A DNA stretch of 64,000 bases. It comes from Mycobacterium sp. DL99. GTDB lineage: Bacteria; Actinomycetota; Actinomycetes; Mycobacteriales; Mycobacteriaceae. Position 1 is the first letter of the stretch. Each line of letters opens with the position of its first letter. This document shows, one piece after another, positions 34,056 through 43,500 of this stretch. The stretch covers positions 2,185,534 through 2,249,533 of the forward strand of contig NZ_SJOM01000007.1 in NCBI RefSeq assembly GCF_004762045.1, written 5' to 3'. The notes beneath the pieces are model-generated. The model did not search any database. It had not been told where the DNA came from and was given only the letters and a program-made list of their open reading frames with translations. The position numbers and the translations under genes are program-made.

Positions 34056-35132
34056 TTATTGGTCGGCGGTGACAACCGGGCCGATGGGACGCTCGGATTT
34101 GCCGTCATCCATGGACAGTTCCAGCCGTACGCCCAGCAGCCGGATCGGTCGGTCCAGCTCGAACTGACCAAACACCGCCAACGCGGTCTCGGTGATGACG
34201 CCGGCGTCCGTGCCGGGCGAACTCAGCTTGCGGATCTTCGTGCGCGTGTAGAACGTCGCGGTGCGGACCGTGACCGCCACTCTGGTGACAATGCGGCCCT
34301 GCTCGACCACCTCGTCGAGGGTCCGCCGGGTCAGCTCGCGGATCGCGTCGTCCATCTCGCTGCGTTCGGTGAGGTCGGCGGCGAAGGTGATGACGTGACT
34401 GCGTGATCGCGGAATCCAGGGTTCGGAGCTCACCTCGGTATCGCCACCGCCTTTGGCCAGCAACAGGATCCATAGCCCCGTACTGGGCCCGAACGCCGAG
34501 GTGAGGATGGTGGCATCGGTGGCGGCCAGATCGGCAACCGTGGTGATGCCCAGCGTGGCAAGCTTTTTGGTGGTCTTGGGGCCGACGCCCCACAGCGCAT
34601 CGGGCGGACGGTCACCCATCACCGACATCCAGTTGGCTTCGGTGAGCACGTAGACGCCCGCGGGTTTGGCCAGCCCGGTCGCCACCTTGGCGCGCTGTTT
34701 GTTGTCGCTGATGCCGACCGAGCAGGACAGCCCGGTTTCGGCGGCGATCACGGTGCGGATGCGCTCGGCCAGCTCGACCGGATCGCTCACGTCGGCCCCC
34801 AGATAGGCCTCGTCCCAACCCCAGACCTCCAGCGGGTGGCCGAGATCGCGCAGCAGACCCATCACCTGCTCGGACGCCGCGTCGTAAGCGTCAGGGTCCG
34901 ACGGTAGGAAGGTGGCGTCGGGGCATTTGCGTGCCGCGGTGCGCAACGGCATTCCGGCGTGCACACCGAACTCACGCGCCTGATACGACGCACAGGTGAC
35001 CACCTTGCGGGGTTCGGTCGGATCACCGCTGCCGCCGACGATGACGGGCAGGCCCTCGAGTTCAGGGCGACGGCGCAGCTCCACCGACGCCAGGAACTGG
35101 TCCAGGTCGACGTGCAGCACCCAAGCGGTCAT
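34056..35132 (-). CDS. dinB: DNA polymerase IV (Y-family), DinB2-like
   Basis: A translesion polymerase of 358 aa. The palm residues are in HVDLDQFLASVE and WGWDEAYLG (conserved D and DE); the thumb motif is LWGVGPKTTKKLATLGI, followed by the little-finger domain. It copies past damaged bases and misincorporated nucleotides. By context (TetR, FMN reductase, nrdH nearby) it corresponds to Rv3056. ATG 35132 starts 4 bp after the TetR stop; GTG 35147 is an overlapping alternative. No LexA box is obvious. Confidence 0.92.
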   Translation of the reverse strand: MTAWVLHVDLDQFLASVELRRRPELEGLPVIVGGSGDPTEPRKVVTCASYQAREFGVHAGMPLRTAARKCPDATFLPSDPDAYDAASEQVMGLLRDLGHPLEVWGWDEAYLGADVSDPVELAERIRTVIAAETGLSCSVGISDNKQRAKVATGLAKPAGVYVLTEANWMSVMGDRPPDALWGVGPKTTKKLATLGITTVADLAATDATILTSAFGPSTGLWILLLAKGGGDTEVSSEPWIPRSRSHVITFAADLTERSEMDDAIRELTRRTLDEVVEQGRIVTRVAVTVRTATFYTRTKIRKLSSPGTDAGVITETALAVFGQFELDRPIRLLGVRLELSMDDGKSERPIGPVVTADQ

Positions 35133-35136
35133 GGTG

Positions 35137-35742
35137 CTAGTGGCCACACAACTTGCGGGCGGTGTCCTGCCACGCCGCTGTGAGCTCGTCGAGGCTGCGG
35201 CCGAGGGAGAGCTGGTGGGCCAGGTAGTCGGGGTTCAACAGCGCGATCAGGGCGTCGGTTTGGGCATCGAGATCACCTGTGGTGCCCGCGGTTTCGAGCA
35301 GCATCCGGACGTGGGTGCGGTGCAGGGTGAATGGGCCGGCGTAGCGCAGGGCGGGATCGCGGATGGCGTCGGACAGTAGGGCTTGGTGGCAGTGCACGAA
35401 CCGGAGCCGATCCGCGCCGTAGGCCAGCAGCCGCTCCAGCGGGGGCGCGCCGGGCCCCAGTGGGGGTGGGCCGAACATGAAGGCGTTCTGTTCGGCGGTC
35501 TCGTCCTCGTCGAGCAGCACCATCATCAGCCCCGCACGGCTACCGAACCTTCGGAACACCGTTCCTTTTCCGACGCCTGCCTCGACCGCGATATCGTCGG
35601 TACTGACCGCGTCGGGCCCGCGTTCGGCGATGAGCCGGCGCGCGGCATCGAGAATAAGGGCGCGGTTTCGAGCGGCATCGCCGCGTTCCTGTGGCACCTG
35701 GTCGATGCCCGCGAGCTGGGTCGGGCGGTCGGAGGCTGCCAC
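35137..35742 (-). CDS. TetR family transcriptional regulator (Rv3055-like)
   Basis: A TetR regulator of 201 aa. The HTH runs NRALILDAARRLIAERGPDA and IAVEAGVGKGTVFRRFGSRA, with the pattern of the subgroup often paired with flavin reductases. The start is GTG 35742. It precedes dinB on the same strand, and a near-palindrome lies in the gap to the divergent FMN reductase. M. tuberculosis has the same arrangement (Rv3054c-Rv3055-Rv3056). Confidence 0.9.
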   Translation of the reverse strand: MAASDRPTQLAGIDQVPQERGDAARNRALILDAARRLIAERGPDAVSTDDIAVEAGVGKGTVFRRFGSRAGLMMVLLDEDETAEQNAFMFGPPPLGPGAPPLERLLAYGADRLRFVHCHQALLSDAIRDPALRYAGPFTLHRTHVRMLLETAGTTGDLDAQTDALIALLNPDYLAHQLSLGRSLDELTAAWQDTARKLCGH

Positions 35743-35768
35743 AACTGCACTTTAACTCAGGTGGAATT

Positions 35769-35788
35769 AATCGGACCACAGTCCGGTT
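35769..35788. promoter_or_regulatory. Probable TetR operator
   Basis: AATCGGAC-CACA-GTCCGGTT is an inverted repeat matching at 7 of 8 positions, in the 89-bp space between the divergent TetR and FMN reductase genes. Confidence 0.6.
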
Positions 35789-35831
35789 GATCGTTGCAAG
35801 AATCGGGTCAGACGAACAAGGAGTGGTGAAC

Positions 35832-36374
35832 ATGGCCGATGTCAAGGTCCTGGTGTTGGTAGGAAGTCTGCGTGCGGCGTCGATCAACCGGCAGCTCGCC
35901 GAGTTGGCGGTGGAGCAGGCGCCCGACGGCGTGGAATTGCGAATCTTCGACCGGCTGGGGGAGTTGCCGTTCTACAACGAGGACATTGACACCGCGGATG
36001 TGACCGAGCCCGTGGTCGCGCTCCGGGTGGCGGCCGCCGAGGCCGACGCCGCGCTGGTCGTCACGCCCGAATACAACGGCAGCATCCCGGGTGTGTTGAA
36101 GAACGCGATCGACTGGCTGTCCCGGCCGTTCGGCAACGGTGCGCTCAAGGACAAGCCGCTCGCCGTGGTGGGTGCCGCGCTCGGGCAGTACGGCGGCGTG
36201 TGGGCGCACGACGAGACCCGCAAGTCCTTCGGCATCGCCGGACCGCGCGTGGTCGAGGATCTCAAGCTCTCGGTGCCGGCCAAGGCGCTCGATGGCAAGC
36301 ATCCGAGGGAGAACGCGGAGGTCGCCGAGGCGCTGCGCGACATTGTGGGCAAGCTCACAGTTGAGGTCGGCTGA
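35832..36374 (+). CDS. NADPH-dependent FMN reductase family protein (Rv3054c-like)
   Basis: A flavodoxin-fold oxidoreductase of 180 aa: LVGSLRAASINRQLAELA at the FMN phosphate site and TPEYNGSIPGVLKNAIDWLS, the signature of the NADPH-dependent FMN reductase/quinone reductase group. It reduces FMN, quinones or azo compounds. The ATG is preceded by AAGGAGTG. It diverges from its likely TetR repressor. A 15-bp hairpin (36424) ends the transcript before the nrd operon. Confidence 0.9.
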   Translation: MADVKVLVLVGSLRAASINRQLAELAVEQAPDGVELRIFDRLGELPFYNEDIDTADVTEPVVALRVAAAEADAALVVTPEYNGSIPGVLKNAIDWLSRPFGNGALKDKPLAVVGAALGQYGGVWAHDETRKSFGIAGPRVVEDLKLSVPAKALDGKHPRENAEVAEALRDIVGKLTVEVG

Positions 36375-36423
36375 GGGTTCGTCTTCGCGTTTTGCCGTTC
36401 ACGCCGCTTTCCGGCAAAATCTT

Positions 36424-36458
36424 GCCGCCGGCTGGGTCACTCCGACCCGGCCGGCGGC
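36424..36458 (+). terminator. Hairpin terminator after the FMN reductase gene
   Basis: A 15-bp GC-rich stem (36424-36438 with 36444-36458, one G-U pair) has a 5-nt loop and is followed by TTTGCT. It isolates the nrdHIE operon from the upstream gene. Confidence 0.8.
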
Positions 36459-36510
36459 TTTGCTATTGGGGGGCGCCCCGGTGTGTGCCAGGCCACTTTG
36501 TCGGTGGCTG

Positions 36511-36526
36511 GTGCTACATCTAGTGG
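36511..36526. promoter_or_regulatory. NrdR-box-like site 1 upstream of nrdHIE
   Basis: GTGCTACATCTAGTGG carries the core CTA-N-AT-N-TAGTG of the 16-bp NrdR box (ACACTATATATAGTGT type). NrdR represses ribonucleotide reductase genes when dATP is high. Confidence 0.6.
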
Positions 36527-36649
36527 TGCGGCGCGACACGGTCTGTCAAGTCGAGCGCGACACGCCGTGGACGTGGTTGCTGGCAAGCTTACGACCTGGG
36601 AATTTCAGAAATGTTATTCAGAACATGTTGTATGACTTCGAACTGTCGG

Positions 36650-36665
36650 CCACTAGGTGTAGTGT
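36650..36665. promoter_or_regulatory. NrdR-box-like site 2 upstream of nrdHIE
   Basis: CCACTAGGTGTAGTGT matches the NrdR box in both half sites (CACTA and TAGTGT). It begins 139 bp after site 1, not the usual 31-32 bp. It is followed by about 210 bp of GC-rich, structured untranslated sequence before nrdH. Confidence 0.65.
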
Positions 36666-36876
36666 CTGTGAGACCGACAGGCCACCACAGTTCGGGAGCC
36701 GGCCGGAGCGCAGCGAATCCGGCTGAGTCGGTTTCAAGACCAGCCGGAGGGCGGCTTCGACCGGCAGGAATTTTGGCGGCCCGAAGGTCGCTGAACTTAA
36801 GCGAAACGTAAGACCCGATCAGTTGCCAGTCACCTGTCTAGTTTGTTCACTTTCCGCAAGAGGAGCCGTACCGAAG

Positions 36877-37116
36877 ATGACCGTCACCGTGTACACCAAG
36901 CCCGCATGCGTGCAGTGCAACGCCACCTACAAGGCGTTGGAAAAGCAGGGCGTCGCGTTCGAGAAGGTCGACATCACCCTCGACAGCGAGGCCCGTGACT
37001 ACGTCATGGCGCTCGGTTACCTGCAGGCCCCGGTTGTGGTAGCCGGCAACGAGCACTGGTCCGGCTTCCGGCCGGATCGGATCAAGGCACTCAGCACGGT
37101 CGCGGCCACCGCGTAA
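36877..37116 (+). CDS. nrdH: Glutaredoxin-like protein NrdH
   Basis: A small redoxin of 79 aa with the active site C11-V-Q-C14 and the C-terminal [12 protein letters not shown] motif of NrdH, which accepts electrons from thioredoxin reductase and reduces class Ib ribonucleotide reductase. ATG 36877 follows AGAGGAG. It is the first gene of nrdHIE, with a 500-bp region upstream that holds two NrdR-like boxes and a long leader. Confidence 0.96.
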   Translation: MTVTVYTKPACVQCNATYKALEKQGVAFEKVDITLDSEARDYVMALGYLQAPVVVAGNEHWSGFRPDRIKALSTVAATA

Positions 37117-37153
37117 CGGAAGGCAATCACTACGGGGGAGGACGGAGAACACG

Positions 37154-37606
37154 ATGAGTCATCTCGTCTACTTCTCCAGTGTCTCGGAGAACACCCACCG
37201 CTTCGTCCAGAAGTTGCAGTGGCCCGAAGACCGAGTCACCCGGATCCCGCTGCACGGCCGCATCGAGGTGAACGAGCCCTACGTTCTGATCCTTCCCACC
37301 TACGGCGGCGGCCGTGCCACCCCCGACCTCAACAACGGCGGCTATGTACCCAAGCAGGTCATCGCGTTTCTGAACAATGAACACAATCGATCGTTGATCC
37401 GCGGCGTCATCGCCGCGGGCAACAACAACTTCGGTGCGGAGTTTGCCTACGCGGGCAACGTGGTCTCGCGCAAATGCGTGGTGCCGTACCTGTATCGCTT
37501 CGAACTCATGGGAACCCCGGACGACGTCGACGCTGTCCGTGCGGGGTTGAAAGACTTTTGGAAGGACCAGACGTGCCACCAACCGTCACAGCTGCAGAGC
37601 CTGTAA
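37154..37606 (+). CDS. nrdI: Flavodoxin-like NrdI
   Basis: An NrdI flavodoxin of 150 aa ([18 protein letters not shown], then LPTYGGG and [11 protein letters not shown]). It supplies the oxidant that builds the Mn(III)2-tyrosyl radical cofactor of NrdF. It follows nrdH by 37 bp, and its last 34 bp overlap the nrdE start in another frame. Confidence 0.96.
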   Translation: MSHLVYFSSVSENTHRFVQKLQWPEDRVTRIPLHGRIEVNEPYVLILPTYGGGRATPDLNNGGYVPKQVIAFLNNEHNRSLIRGVIAAGNNNFGAEFAYAGNVVSRKCVVPYLYRFELMGTPDDVDAVRAGLKDFWKDQTCHQPSQLQSL

Positions 37607-39741
37607 CCAATCCCGGGCACGCCCTGCCCGGCGAGACTGATTACCACGCGCTCAACGCGATGCTGAATCTGTACGACGCCGACGGCAAGATTCAGTTCGA
37701 CAAGGATGTGCTCGCCGCGCGGGAGTACTTCCTGCAGCACGTCAACCAGAACACGGTGTTCTTCCATAGCCAGGACGAGAAGCTCGATTACCTGATCGAG
37801 AAGGAGTACTACGAGCGCGAGGTGCTCGATCAGTACAGCCGCAATTTCGTGAAGTCACTGCTGGATCGGGCCTTCGCCAAGAAGTTCCGGTTCCCGACCT
37901 TCCTGGGCGCGTTCAAGTACTACACCTCTTATACGCTCAAGACCTTCGACGGGAAGCGCTACCTCGAGCGCTTCGAAGATCGCGTGGTGATGGTCGCGCT
38001 CACTCTCGCCGCCGGTGACACCGAGCTGGCCGAGAAGCTCGTCGACGAGATCATCGACGGCCGATTCCAGCCGGCCACGCCCACCTTCCTCAACTCGGGC
38101 AAGAAGCAGCGCGGCGAGCCGGTGTCCTGCTTCCTGCTGCGCATCGAGGACAACATGGAGTCCATCGGGCGCTCCATCAACTCTGCGCTGCAGCTGTCCA
38201 AGCGCGGTGGCGGAGTCGCCTTGCTGCTGACCAACATTCGTGAGCATGGCGCCCCGATCAAGAACATCGAGAACCAGAGCTCGGGCGTCATCCCGATCAT
38301 GAAGCTGCTGGAGGATTCGTTCTCCTACGCCAACCAGCTCGGAGCCCGCCAGGGTGCCGGTGCGGTGTACCTGCATGCGCACCACCCCGACATCTACCGG
38401 TTCCTCGACACCAAGCGTGAGAACGCCGACGAGAAGATCCGGATCAAGACGCTCTCGCTGGGCGTGGTGATCCCGGACATCACCTTCGAGTTGGCCAAGA
38501 AGAACGAGGACATGTACCTGTTCTCGCCGTACGATGTCGAGAAGGTCTACGGCGTTCCGTTCGCCGACATCTCGGTGACCGAGAAGTACCACGAGATGGT
38601 CAACGACGGCCGGATCCGCAAGACCAAGATCAAGGCGCGCGAGTTCTTCCAGACGCTGGCCGAGCTGCAGTTCGAGTCGGGCTACCCGTACATCATGTAC
38701 GAGGACACGGTGAACCGGGCGAATCCGATCGCCGGCAAGATCACCCACTCCAACCTGTGCTCGGAGATCCTGCAGGTCTCGACGGCCTCGGAGTTCAACG
38801 ACGACCTGTCCTATTCCAAGGTGGGCAAGGACATCTCGTGCAACCTCGGGTCGCTGAACATCGCCAAGACGATGGACTCGCCGGACTTCGCGCAGACCAT
38901 CGAGGTGTCCATCCGGGCACTGACCGCGGTGAGCGATCAGACCCACATCTACTCGGTGCCGTCGATCGAGCAGGGCAACAACAGTTCGCATGCGATCGGC
39001 CTCGGGCAGATGAACTTGCACGGCTACCTGGCCCGCGAGCGGATCCACTACGGCTCCGAAGAGGGCATCGACTTCACCAACATCTACTTCTACACCGTGC
39101 TGTTCCACGCCCTGCGGGCGTCGAATCTCATTGCGATCGAACGTGGTAGGAGCTTCGGCGGCTTCGAGAAATCCAAATACGCATCCGGAGAGTTCTTCGA
39201 CAAGTACACCGATCAGGTGTGGGAGCCGGCCACCGACAAGGTCCGGCAGATCTTCGCCGATGCGGACATTCACATCCCGACGCAGGACGACTGGAAGCAG
39301 TTGAAGGAGTCGGTGCAGAAGCACGGCATCTACAACCAGAACCTGCAGGCCGTCCCGCCGACCGGGTCGATCTCCTACATCAACCACTCGACGTCCTCGA
39401 TCCACCCGGTGGCGTCGAAGATCGAGATCCGCAAGGAAGGCAAGATCGGCCGGGTTTACTACCCGGCGCCGTACCTGACCAACGACAACCTGGAGTACTA
39501 CCAGGACGCGTATGAGATCGGTTACGAGAAGATCATCGACACCTATGCCGCGGCCACCCAGCACGTGGATCAGGGTCTTAGCCTGACGTTGTTCTTCAAG
39601 GACACCGCCGACACCCGCGAGGTCAACAAGGCGCAGATCTACGCCTGGCGCAAGGGAATCAAGACGCTGTACTACATCCGGCTTCGCCAAATGGCTTTGG
39701 AAGGAACCGAAGTAGAGGGTTGCGTCTCCTGCATGTTGTAA
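37573..39741 (+). CDS. nrdE: Class Ib ribonucleotide reductase alpha subunit
   Basis: The catalytic subunit NrdE, 722 aa, converting NDPs to dNDPs. Recognisable are the N-terminal [15 protein letters not shown], the active-site cysteine regions ([28 protein letters not shown]) and the C-terminal CVSCML tail whose cysteines pass electrons from NrdH. GTG 37573 matches the M. tuberculosis start (PPTV...). Its last 21 bp and the downstream terminator recur at 51418 (see repeat entries). The radical-bearing partner nrdF is about 23 kb away. Confidence 0.97.
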   Translation: MPPTVTAAEPVTNPGHALPGETDYHALNAMLNLYDADGKIQFDKDVLAAREYFLQHVNQNTVFFHSQDEKLDYLIEKEYYEREVLDQYSRNFVKSLLDRAFAKKFRFPTFLGAFKYYTSYTLKTFDGKRYLERFEDRVVMVALTLAAGDTELAEKLVDEIIDGRFQPATPTFLNSGKKQRGEPVSCFLLRIEDNMESIGRSINSALQLSKRGGGVALLLTNIREHGAPIKNIENQSSGVIPIMKLLEDSFSYANQLGARQGAGAVYLHAHHPDIYRFLDTKRENADEKIRIKTLSLGVVIPDITFELAKKNEDMYLFSPYDVEKVYGVPFADISVTEKYHEMVNDGRIRKTKIKAREFFQTLAELQFESGYPYIMYEDTVNRANPIAGKITHSNLCSEILQVSTASEFNDDLSYSKVGKDISCNLGSLNIAKTMDSPDFAQTIEVSIRALTAVSDQTHIYSVPSIEQGNNSSHAIGLGQMNLHGYLARERIHYGSEEGIDFTNIYFYTVLFHALRASNLIAIERGRSFGGFEKSKYASGEFFDKYTDQVWEPATDKVRQIFADADIHIPTQDDWKQLKESVQKHGIYNQNLQAVPPTGSISYINHSTSSIHPVASKIEIRKEGKIGRVYYPAPYLTNDNLEYYQDAYEIGYEKIIDTYAAATQHVDQGLSLTLFFKDTADTREVNKAQIYAWRKGIKTLYYIRLRQMALEGTEVEGCVSCML

Positions 39742-39819
39742 GCGCGTTGTAGCTAAGTCGCAGGCCAGGGAAAGCATCCCCTGGCCTGCTTCTTTGTTCG
39801 GGGGCCGTTTGTTGGGCTG
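39721..39819 (+). repeat. Direct repeat, left copy (nrdE 3' end + terminator; attL-like)
   Basis: The last 21 bp of nrdE (CVSCML-stop) and 78 bp beyond recur at 51418-51516 without gaps, with about 14 mismatches in 99 bp. The longest exact block is the 31 bp ending in TTTGTTCGGGGGC; TGCGTCTCCTGCATG is also identical. This is what integration at the 3' end of nrdE would leave. Confidence 0.75.
39760..39789 (+). terminator. nrdE terminator
   Basis: GCAGGCCAGGG (39760-39770) pairs perfectly with CCCTGGCCTGC (39779-39789) and is followed by the T-rich TTCTTTGTT. It begins 18 bp after the nrdE stop. Confidence 0.88.
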
Positions 39820-39890
39820 GAAGCGGATCCGCGCGTAGGTGTTCATCACCGGGGACGAGAACCCGGATACCTTGCCGAACCCGACCGAAC

Positions 39891-40055
39891 ATGTTGTCGC
39901 TCAACGTGATCGCCAACTATGACCGTTCGATCGTTCCGTACCTGCTGGCTCCGCCTGGGGTCTGCGCTGACCTGGTCGCGTGGTTGCCGCTCCAGGCCCT
40001 CGCGGCCCTGGAGGGTTCCGACGCGCCGCTGTCGGCGGTCGACGCCAAGCGATGA
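39891..40055 (+). CDS. Possible small ORF or gene remnant
   Basis: The frame encodes 54 residues (MLSLNVIANYDRSIVPYLLA..., ending SAVDAKR) with GC-rich third positions. Upstream, in a different frame, GTG 39838 encodes FITGDENPDTLPNP, which also looks coding, so the stretch may be a frameshifted remnant just inside the left island end. No family is recognised and no ribosome site is clear. Confidence 0.3.
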   Translation: MLSLNVIANYDRSIVPYLLAPPGVCADLVAWLPLQALAALEGSDAPLSAVDAKR

Positions 40056-40107
40056 GCTGCGTACGGGCATTGCGACGGCGATCTGGTCACCCTGCGGGAC
40101 CCGCGAC

Positions 40108-40147
40108 GCACCCCCGGCCTCAATGAGGATCGGAAGGCCGGGGGTGC
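40108..40147. terminator. Hairpin, probable terminator
   Basis: GCACCCCCGGCCT (40108-40120) pairs perfectly with its complement (40135-40147) across a 14-nt loop. It lies 69 bp beyond the stop of the minus-strand GNAT gene and could end transcripts from either side. Apart from this hairpin and the possible ORF at 39891, nothing is seen in 39820-40215. Confidence 0.65.
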
Positions 40148-40215
40148 CGGTGTTCCGGGCACAATCTCTCGACGTTGCGCGGCGGCAGTGACGGGATTGG
40201 TCAGGCCCGGTTCAA

Positions 40216-40680
40216 CTACTTCGCGGCGGGTTCGGCCTCGTAGGTGACCCAGTTCGTGCGTGTGGCGAGGGTGTTGTACAGGGCTTGGGCCGTGTGGTTG
40301 TCGTCCGCGGTCACCCACTGGACCACGGCCCGTCCCTCAGCGTGGGCCATCTCGGTGAGACGCTCAATGAGCGCGCGTCCGATGCCCCGGCCGCGAACCT
40401 GGGGATCGGTGAAGAGGTCGTCCAGGAAGATGCCGGTGGTGCCGGTGTAGGGCGAGGAGAAACGTCGGTGATGCGCGAACCCCACGATCGCCCCGTCCGC
40501 TTCGGCGACAAGGGCTTTGCATTCGTGTCGGGGGTCCATGAACCACCCCCACGCGCGTGAGACGACCTCTTCGGACTCGGTCAGCTTGTAGAACTCGCGG
40601 TATGCCCGAAAGAGGACGCGCCAGCGGGCCTCGTCGGCGGCGGCGAGCGGACGGATCGTCGGGGTGGTGTTCGTCGTCAT
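40216..40680 (-). CDS. GNAT family N-acetyltransferase
   Basis: A GNAT acyltransferase of 154 aa. The acetyl-CoA loop is VRGRGIGRALIERL (RGxGxG/A), preceded by IFLDDLFTDPQ and followed by VTADDNHTAQALYN. The sequence resembles the group acetylating small amines and polyamine-like substrates. It is the first complete gene inside the accessory island and is separate from the permease gene by 120 bp. Substrate unknown. Confidence 0.88.
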   Translation of the reverse strand: MTTNTTPTIRPLAAADEARWRVLFRAYREFYKLTESEEVVSRAWGWFMDPRHECKALVAEADGAIVGFAHHRRFSSPYTGTTGIFLDDLFTDPQVRGRGIGRALIERLTEMAHAEGRAVVQWVTADDNHTAQALYNTLATRTNWVTYEAEPAAK

Positions 40681-40800
40681 AGGTTGCTCCGATTGGTTGG
40701 GATCTCAGTGGTGGATCGGCACTGCCAGGTCGCTGGGCGAGCGCTTCGCGCGCGGTACGGTCGTGCATTTGCGCAGCGCGCGATGCGGTATCTGAGGGGG

Positions 40801-42024
40801 CTACGTGATCATGGGGGCCTCCTTCGATTCCTCGGTGCGGGCCCTCTCCCGGCGTGGGGCGAGGATCATGTGCACGGCACCGCCGGCGACGAGGCCCCAG
40901 AACGCGGCGCCGACGCTCAAGACCGCGACCCCCGACATGGTGACCGCGAGAGTCGTCAGGGCGGCCAGCCCCGCGCGACCGTCACCGCCCATCGCGCCCT
41001 TGAGGGCGGCGAGCGCTGATCCGAGCAGCGCAACGGCGGCGAGCACTGAGACCGTCTCGGTAGGGACCGTGCGGAACCCGGCCACGAGCACGCCTCCGAA
41101 GGAACCGACGAGCAGGTAGGTGCAACCGCCTGCGAGGCCTGCGATGTAACGCCTGCCCAGGTCCGGGTGCGACTCCGGGCCGAGCGCGATCGCAGCGGTG
41201 ATCGCGCCCAGGTTGATCCCATGGCAGCCGAAGGGCGCGAGGATCGCGGAGACCGTTGAGATGGAGCCGACAAGCAGGCGGTCGTTCGGTTCGTACCCTT
41301 GCGAGTGGAGCAGGGTCAGTCCGGGCGCGTTCTGGGAGGCCATCGTGACGATGAACAGTGGCAGCGCGATGCTCACGAGTGCGGCCGGAGTGAACGCAGG
41401 CATCGTAATGACCGGACCGCCGAGCGTGAGCGACGGTGCGAACGGGTGGAACGACCCGGTCGCCCACGTCACCGCGAGCCCCACGATGAGGGCTGCGAGT
41501 ACGGCATAGCGGTCGACGAAGCGCTTGCCAAGGAAGAAGGCGATGACGATGCTTCCCGCGATCAGCGGTGCGCTTGCGAACGCGCCTGCGGCGGACACGA
41601 CGAACGGCAGCAGGATCCCCGCGAGTAGAGCCTGCAGCACGGGGCTGGGCACTCTGGCGAGCAACCAACCGAACCATCCCGTGTACCCGACCACCGCGGC
41701 CGCGACCGAGGCGACGAGGAATGCTCCCACGGCCTCAGCAAAGGAGAACCCGCCGAGTGAGGCGATCAGCAGCGCCGCTCCGGGCGTCGACCAAGCGACG
41801 ATCACCGGGATGCGGGTGAACAGACTCAACGCGATGCTGCACACGCCGTTTCCGATCGACAACGCCCAGACCCAGGATGCGGTCTGCGCCTCGTCCAGAC
41901 CCGCTGCGCGGGTGGCTTCGAGCACGATCAGGAACGGGCCTGCGAAGTTGATGAGCGCTGACAGGAAGCCTGCGACGATGGCGGAGACCGACGCATCCCG
42001 CAACATCGAACGGCGGCCGGTCAC
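40801..42024 (-). CDS. BenE family benzoate/H+ symporter-like permease
   Basis: A polytopic membrane protein of 407 aa with about 12 hydrophobic helices. The N-terminus (VSAIVAGFLSALINFAGPFL), the middle GGPVITMPAFTPAALVSIALP and the motif APFGCHGINLGAITAAIA are typical of the BenE family. It imports benzoate-like or purine-like compounds with protons. It diverges from a MocR-type regulator 87 bp away, the probable controller. Codon choice looks slightly unlike neighbours, consistent with transfer, but this was not measured. Confidence 0.87.
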   Translation of the reverse strand: MTGRRSMLRDASVSAIVAGFLSALINFAGPFLIVLEATRAAGLDEAQTASWVWALSIGNGVCSIALSLFTRIPVIVAWSTPGAALLIASLGGFSFAEAVGAFLVASVAAAVVGYTGWFGWLLARVPSPVLQALLAGILLPFVVSAAGAFASAPLIAGSIVIAFFLGKRFVDRYAVLAALIVGLAVTWATGSFHPFAPSLTLGGPVITMPAFTPAALVSIALPLFIVTMASQNAPGLTLLHSQGYEPNDRLLVGSISTVSAILAPFGCHGINLGAITAAIALGPESHPDLGRRYIAGLAGGCTYLLVGSFGGVLVAGFRTVPTETVSVLAAVALLGSALAALKGAMGGDGRAGLAALTTLAVTMSGVAVLSVGAAFWGLVAGGAVHMILAPRRERARTEESKEAPMIT

Positions 42025-42111
42025 GGTTGTGTGAGCGGGGGAGTCGGTTCCGCGCTCTCTATGAAGAGTAACGGACTTGCCGCAATCGGAGTAACGTTAT
42101 CTACTATTTCC

Positions 42112-43500
42112 ATGTCCAACGATAACAGGTCGTCCGCCATTGCGATGCAGCTCCAACAATGGATCACGACGATGCACCCCGGCGAGAAGCTCCCAGGCGT
42201 GCGGGAACTCTCTGCGCAGTTCCACGCGAGCGCGGCGACCATCTCTGCAGCGCTGTCGGAACTGAGCGCAGCCGGGCTGGTGCGGGCAGAGCCCGGACGG
42301 GGAACGTTTGTAGCGGGCCGCGAACGACTACCAGAACCGGACTTTTCCTGGCAGTCCCAGGCTCTCGGCCACGCCAGAGTCGACGCCGACCGGGCCGCAC
42401 GCCTGGGCGTCTACGGCACACCGGAGCACATCCCGCTCTCCTGGGGGTACCTCGCCCCCGAACTACTACCGAACGAGGAACTGCACCGCCTCGGCTCGCG
42501 TGCGGCGAAGAGCGGTCGTGCATGGATGATGACACCGCCAGCGGGATCGCCGGAACTGCGGCGGATCCTCGCCTCCGAGTATCGCGCCGACCCGAACGAC
42601 GTGCTCGTCGTATCTGGCGGGCAGCAGGGCCTCCTCTTCGCGATGCGCACACTTGCCGAGCCGGGATCGGCGGTCATCACGGAGAGTCCGAGCTATCCGG
42701 GCGCGATCCTCGCTGCGCAGAGCGCGGGCCTCAACCTCTCGTCGGTACCCGCCGACGCCAACGGGATCCTGGTCGACCGTCTCGGCGACGAGCTCGAACG
42801 CACGCGGGCGCGAGTGGTCTACCTTCAACCCAGCTACGCGAACCCCACCGGCGCGGTCCTCAGTGCAGAACGGCGGACGCAGGTGCTCGAACTCGCTGCT
42901 CGGCACGGGGCGTTCATCATCGAGGATGACTGGGCGCGGCACCTCGGCATCGACGGGCAGGCGCCTGCTCCGCTCTTCACCGAGGATCCGCACGGACATG
43001 TCGTTTCCATCCTCACACTCTCGAAGCCGGCCTCGCCCGGACTCAGACTCGGTGCGATCATCGCTCGCGGTCCGGCTGGTGCCAGGCTCCGGGCATCCCG
43101 CACCGCTGACGACCTCTGCGTCGCCCCGATCGTGCAGGAAATCGCACTGAGTTTGGTCACCTCGACCGTGTGGCCGCGGCACTTGAAACGACTCCGCGGC
43201 GAACTCGGCGAACGACGTGACGCACTCGTGACCGCCATCCAGGCCACCCTGCCCGGGGTGCGCATAGTCGGCACCCCGCGTGGTGGGCTCCACCTCTGGG
43301 CGCGACTGGCGCTGGGCGCCGACACACGAAGGGTGTGTGCGGACGCCTACAGGGCCGGGGTGCTCGTCGGCGACGGACGACACTTCTTCGTGGATGAGCC
43401 ACCCGCGCCGTTCCTGCGCTTCTCCTACGGGGCCGCAAGCGTTGCCCAGATCGCCGAAGGCGTCAGGCAACTCGCTGATCACATCCAGCTGGGCGACTGA
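42112..43500 (+). CDS. MocR-type regulator (GntR HTH + aminotransferase domain)
   Basis: A 462-aa fusion: an N-terminal GntR winged helix (VRELSAQFHASAATISAALS, then AEPGRGTFVAGRE) and a fold-type I aminotransferase domain with the PLP lysine in LTLSKPASPGLRLG and YLQPSYANPTG. MocR/PdxR proteins sense PLP or amino compounds. ATG 42112 was chosen over an in-frame start at 42031 because TTATCT and TACTAT -10-like hexamers lie just before it, suggesting a leaderless message. It diverges from the BenE permease and probably regulates it. Confidence 0.9.
   Translation: MSNDNRSSAIAMQLQQWITTMHPGEKLPGVRELSAQFHASAATISAALSELSAAGLVRAEPGRGTFVAGRERLPEPDFSWQSQALGHARVDADRAARLGVYGTPEHIPLSWGYLAPELLPNEELHRLGSRAAKSGRAWMMTPPAGSPELRRILASEYRADPNDVLVVSGGQQGLLFAMRTLAEPGSAVITESPSYPGAILAAQSAGLNLSSVPADANGILVDRLGDELERTRARVVYLQPSYANPTGAVLSAERRTQVLELAARHGAFIIEDDWARHLGIDGQAPAPLFTEDPHGHVVSILTLSKPASPGLRLGAIIARGPAGARLRASRTADDLCVAPIVQEIALSLVTSTVWPRHLKRLRGELGERRDALVTAIQATLPGVRIVGTPRGGLHLWARLALGADTRRVCADAYRAGVLVGDGRHFFVDEPPAPFLRFSYGAASVAQIAEGVRQLADHIQLGD

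Noticed and set aside
36670..36870. Possible cobalamin riboswitch before nrdH
   Set aside because: The conserved B12-box (AGCCAGGAGACC-like) is missing, and class Ib reductase is not B12-dependent. Only generic hairpins are seen.
37855..39849. A 664-codon open frame opposite nrdE (minus strand)
   Set aside because: It is a shadow of nrdE, whose GC-rich third positions remove stops on the other strand; its sequence is Arg/Gly/Val/Leu-rich without any domain.
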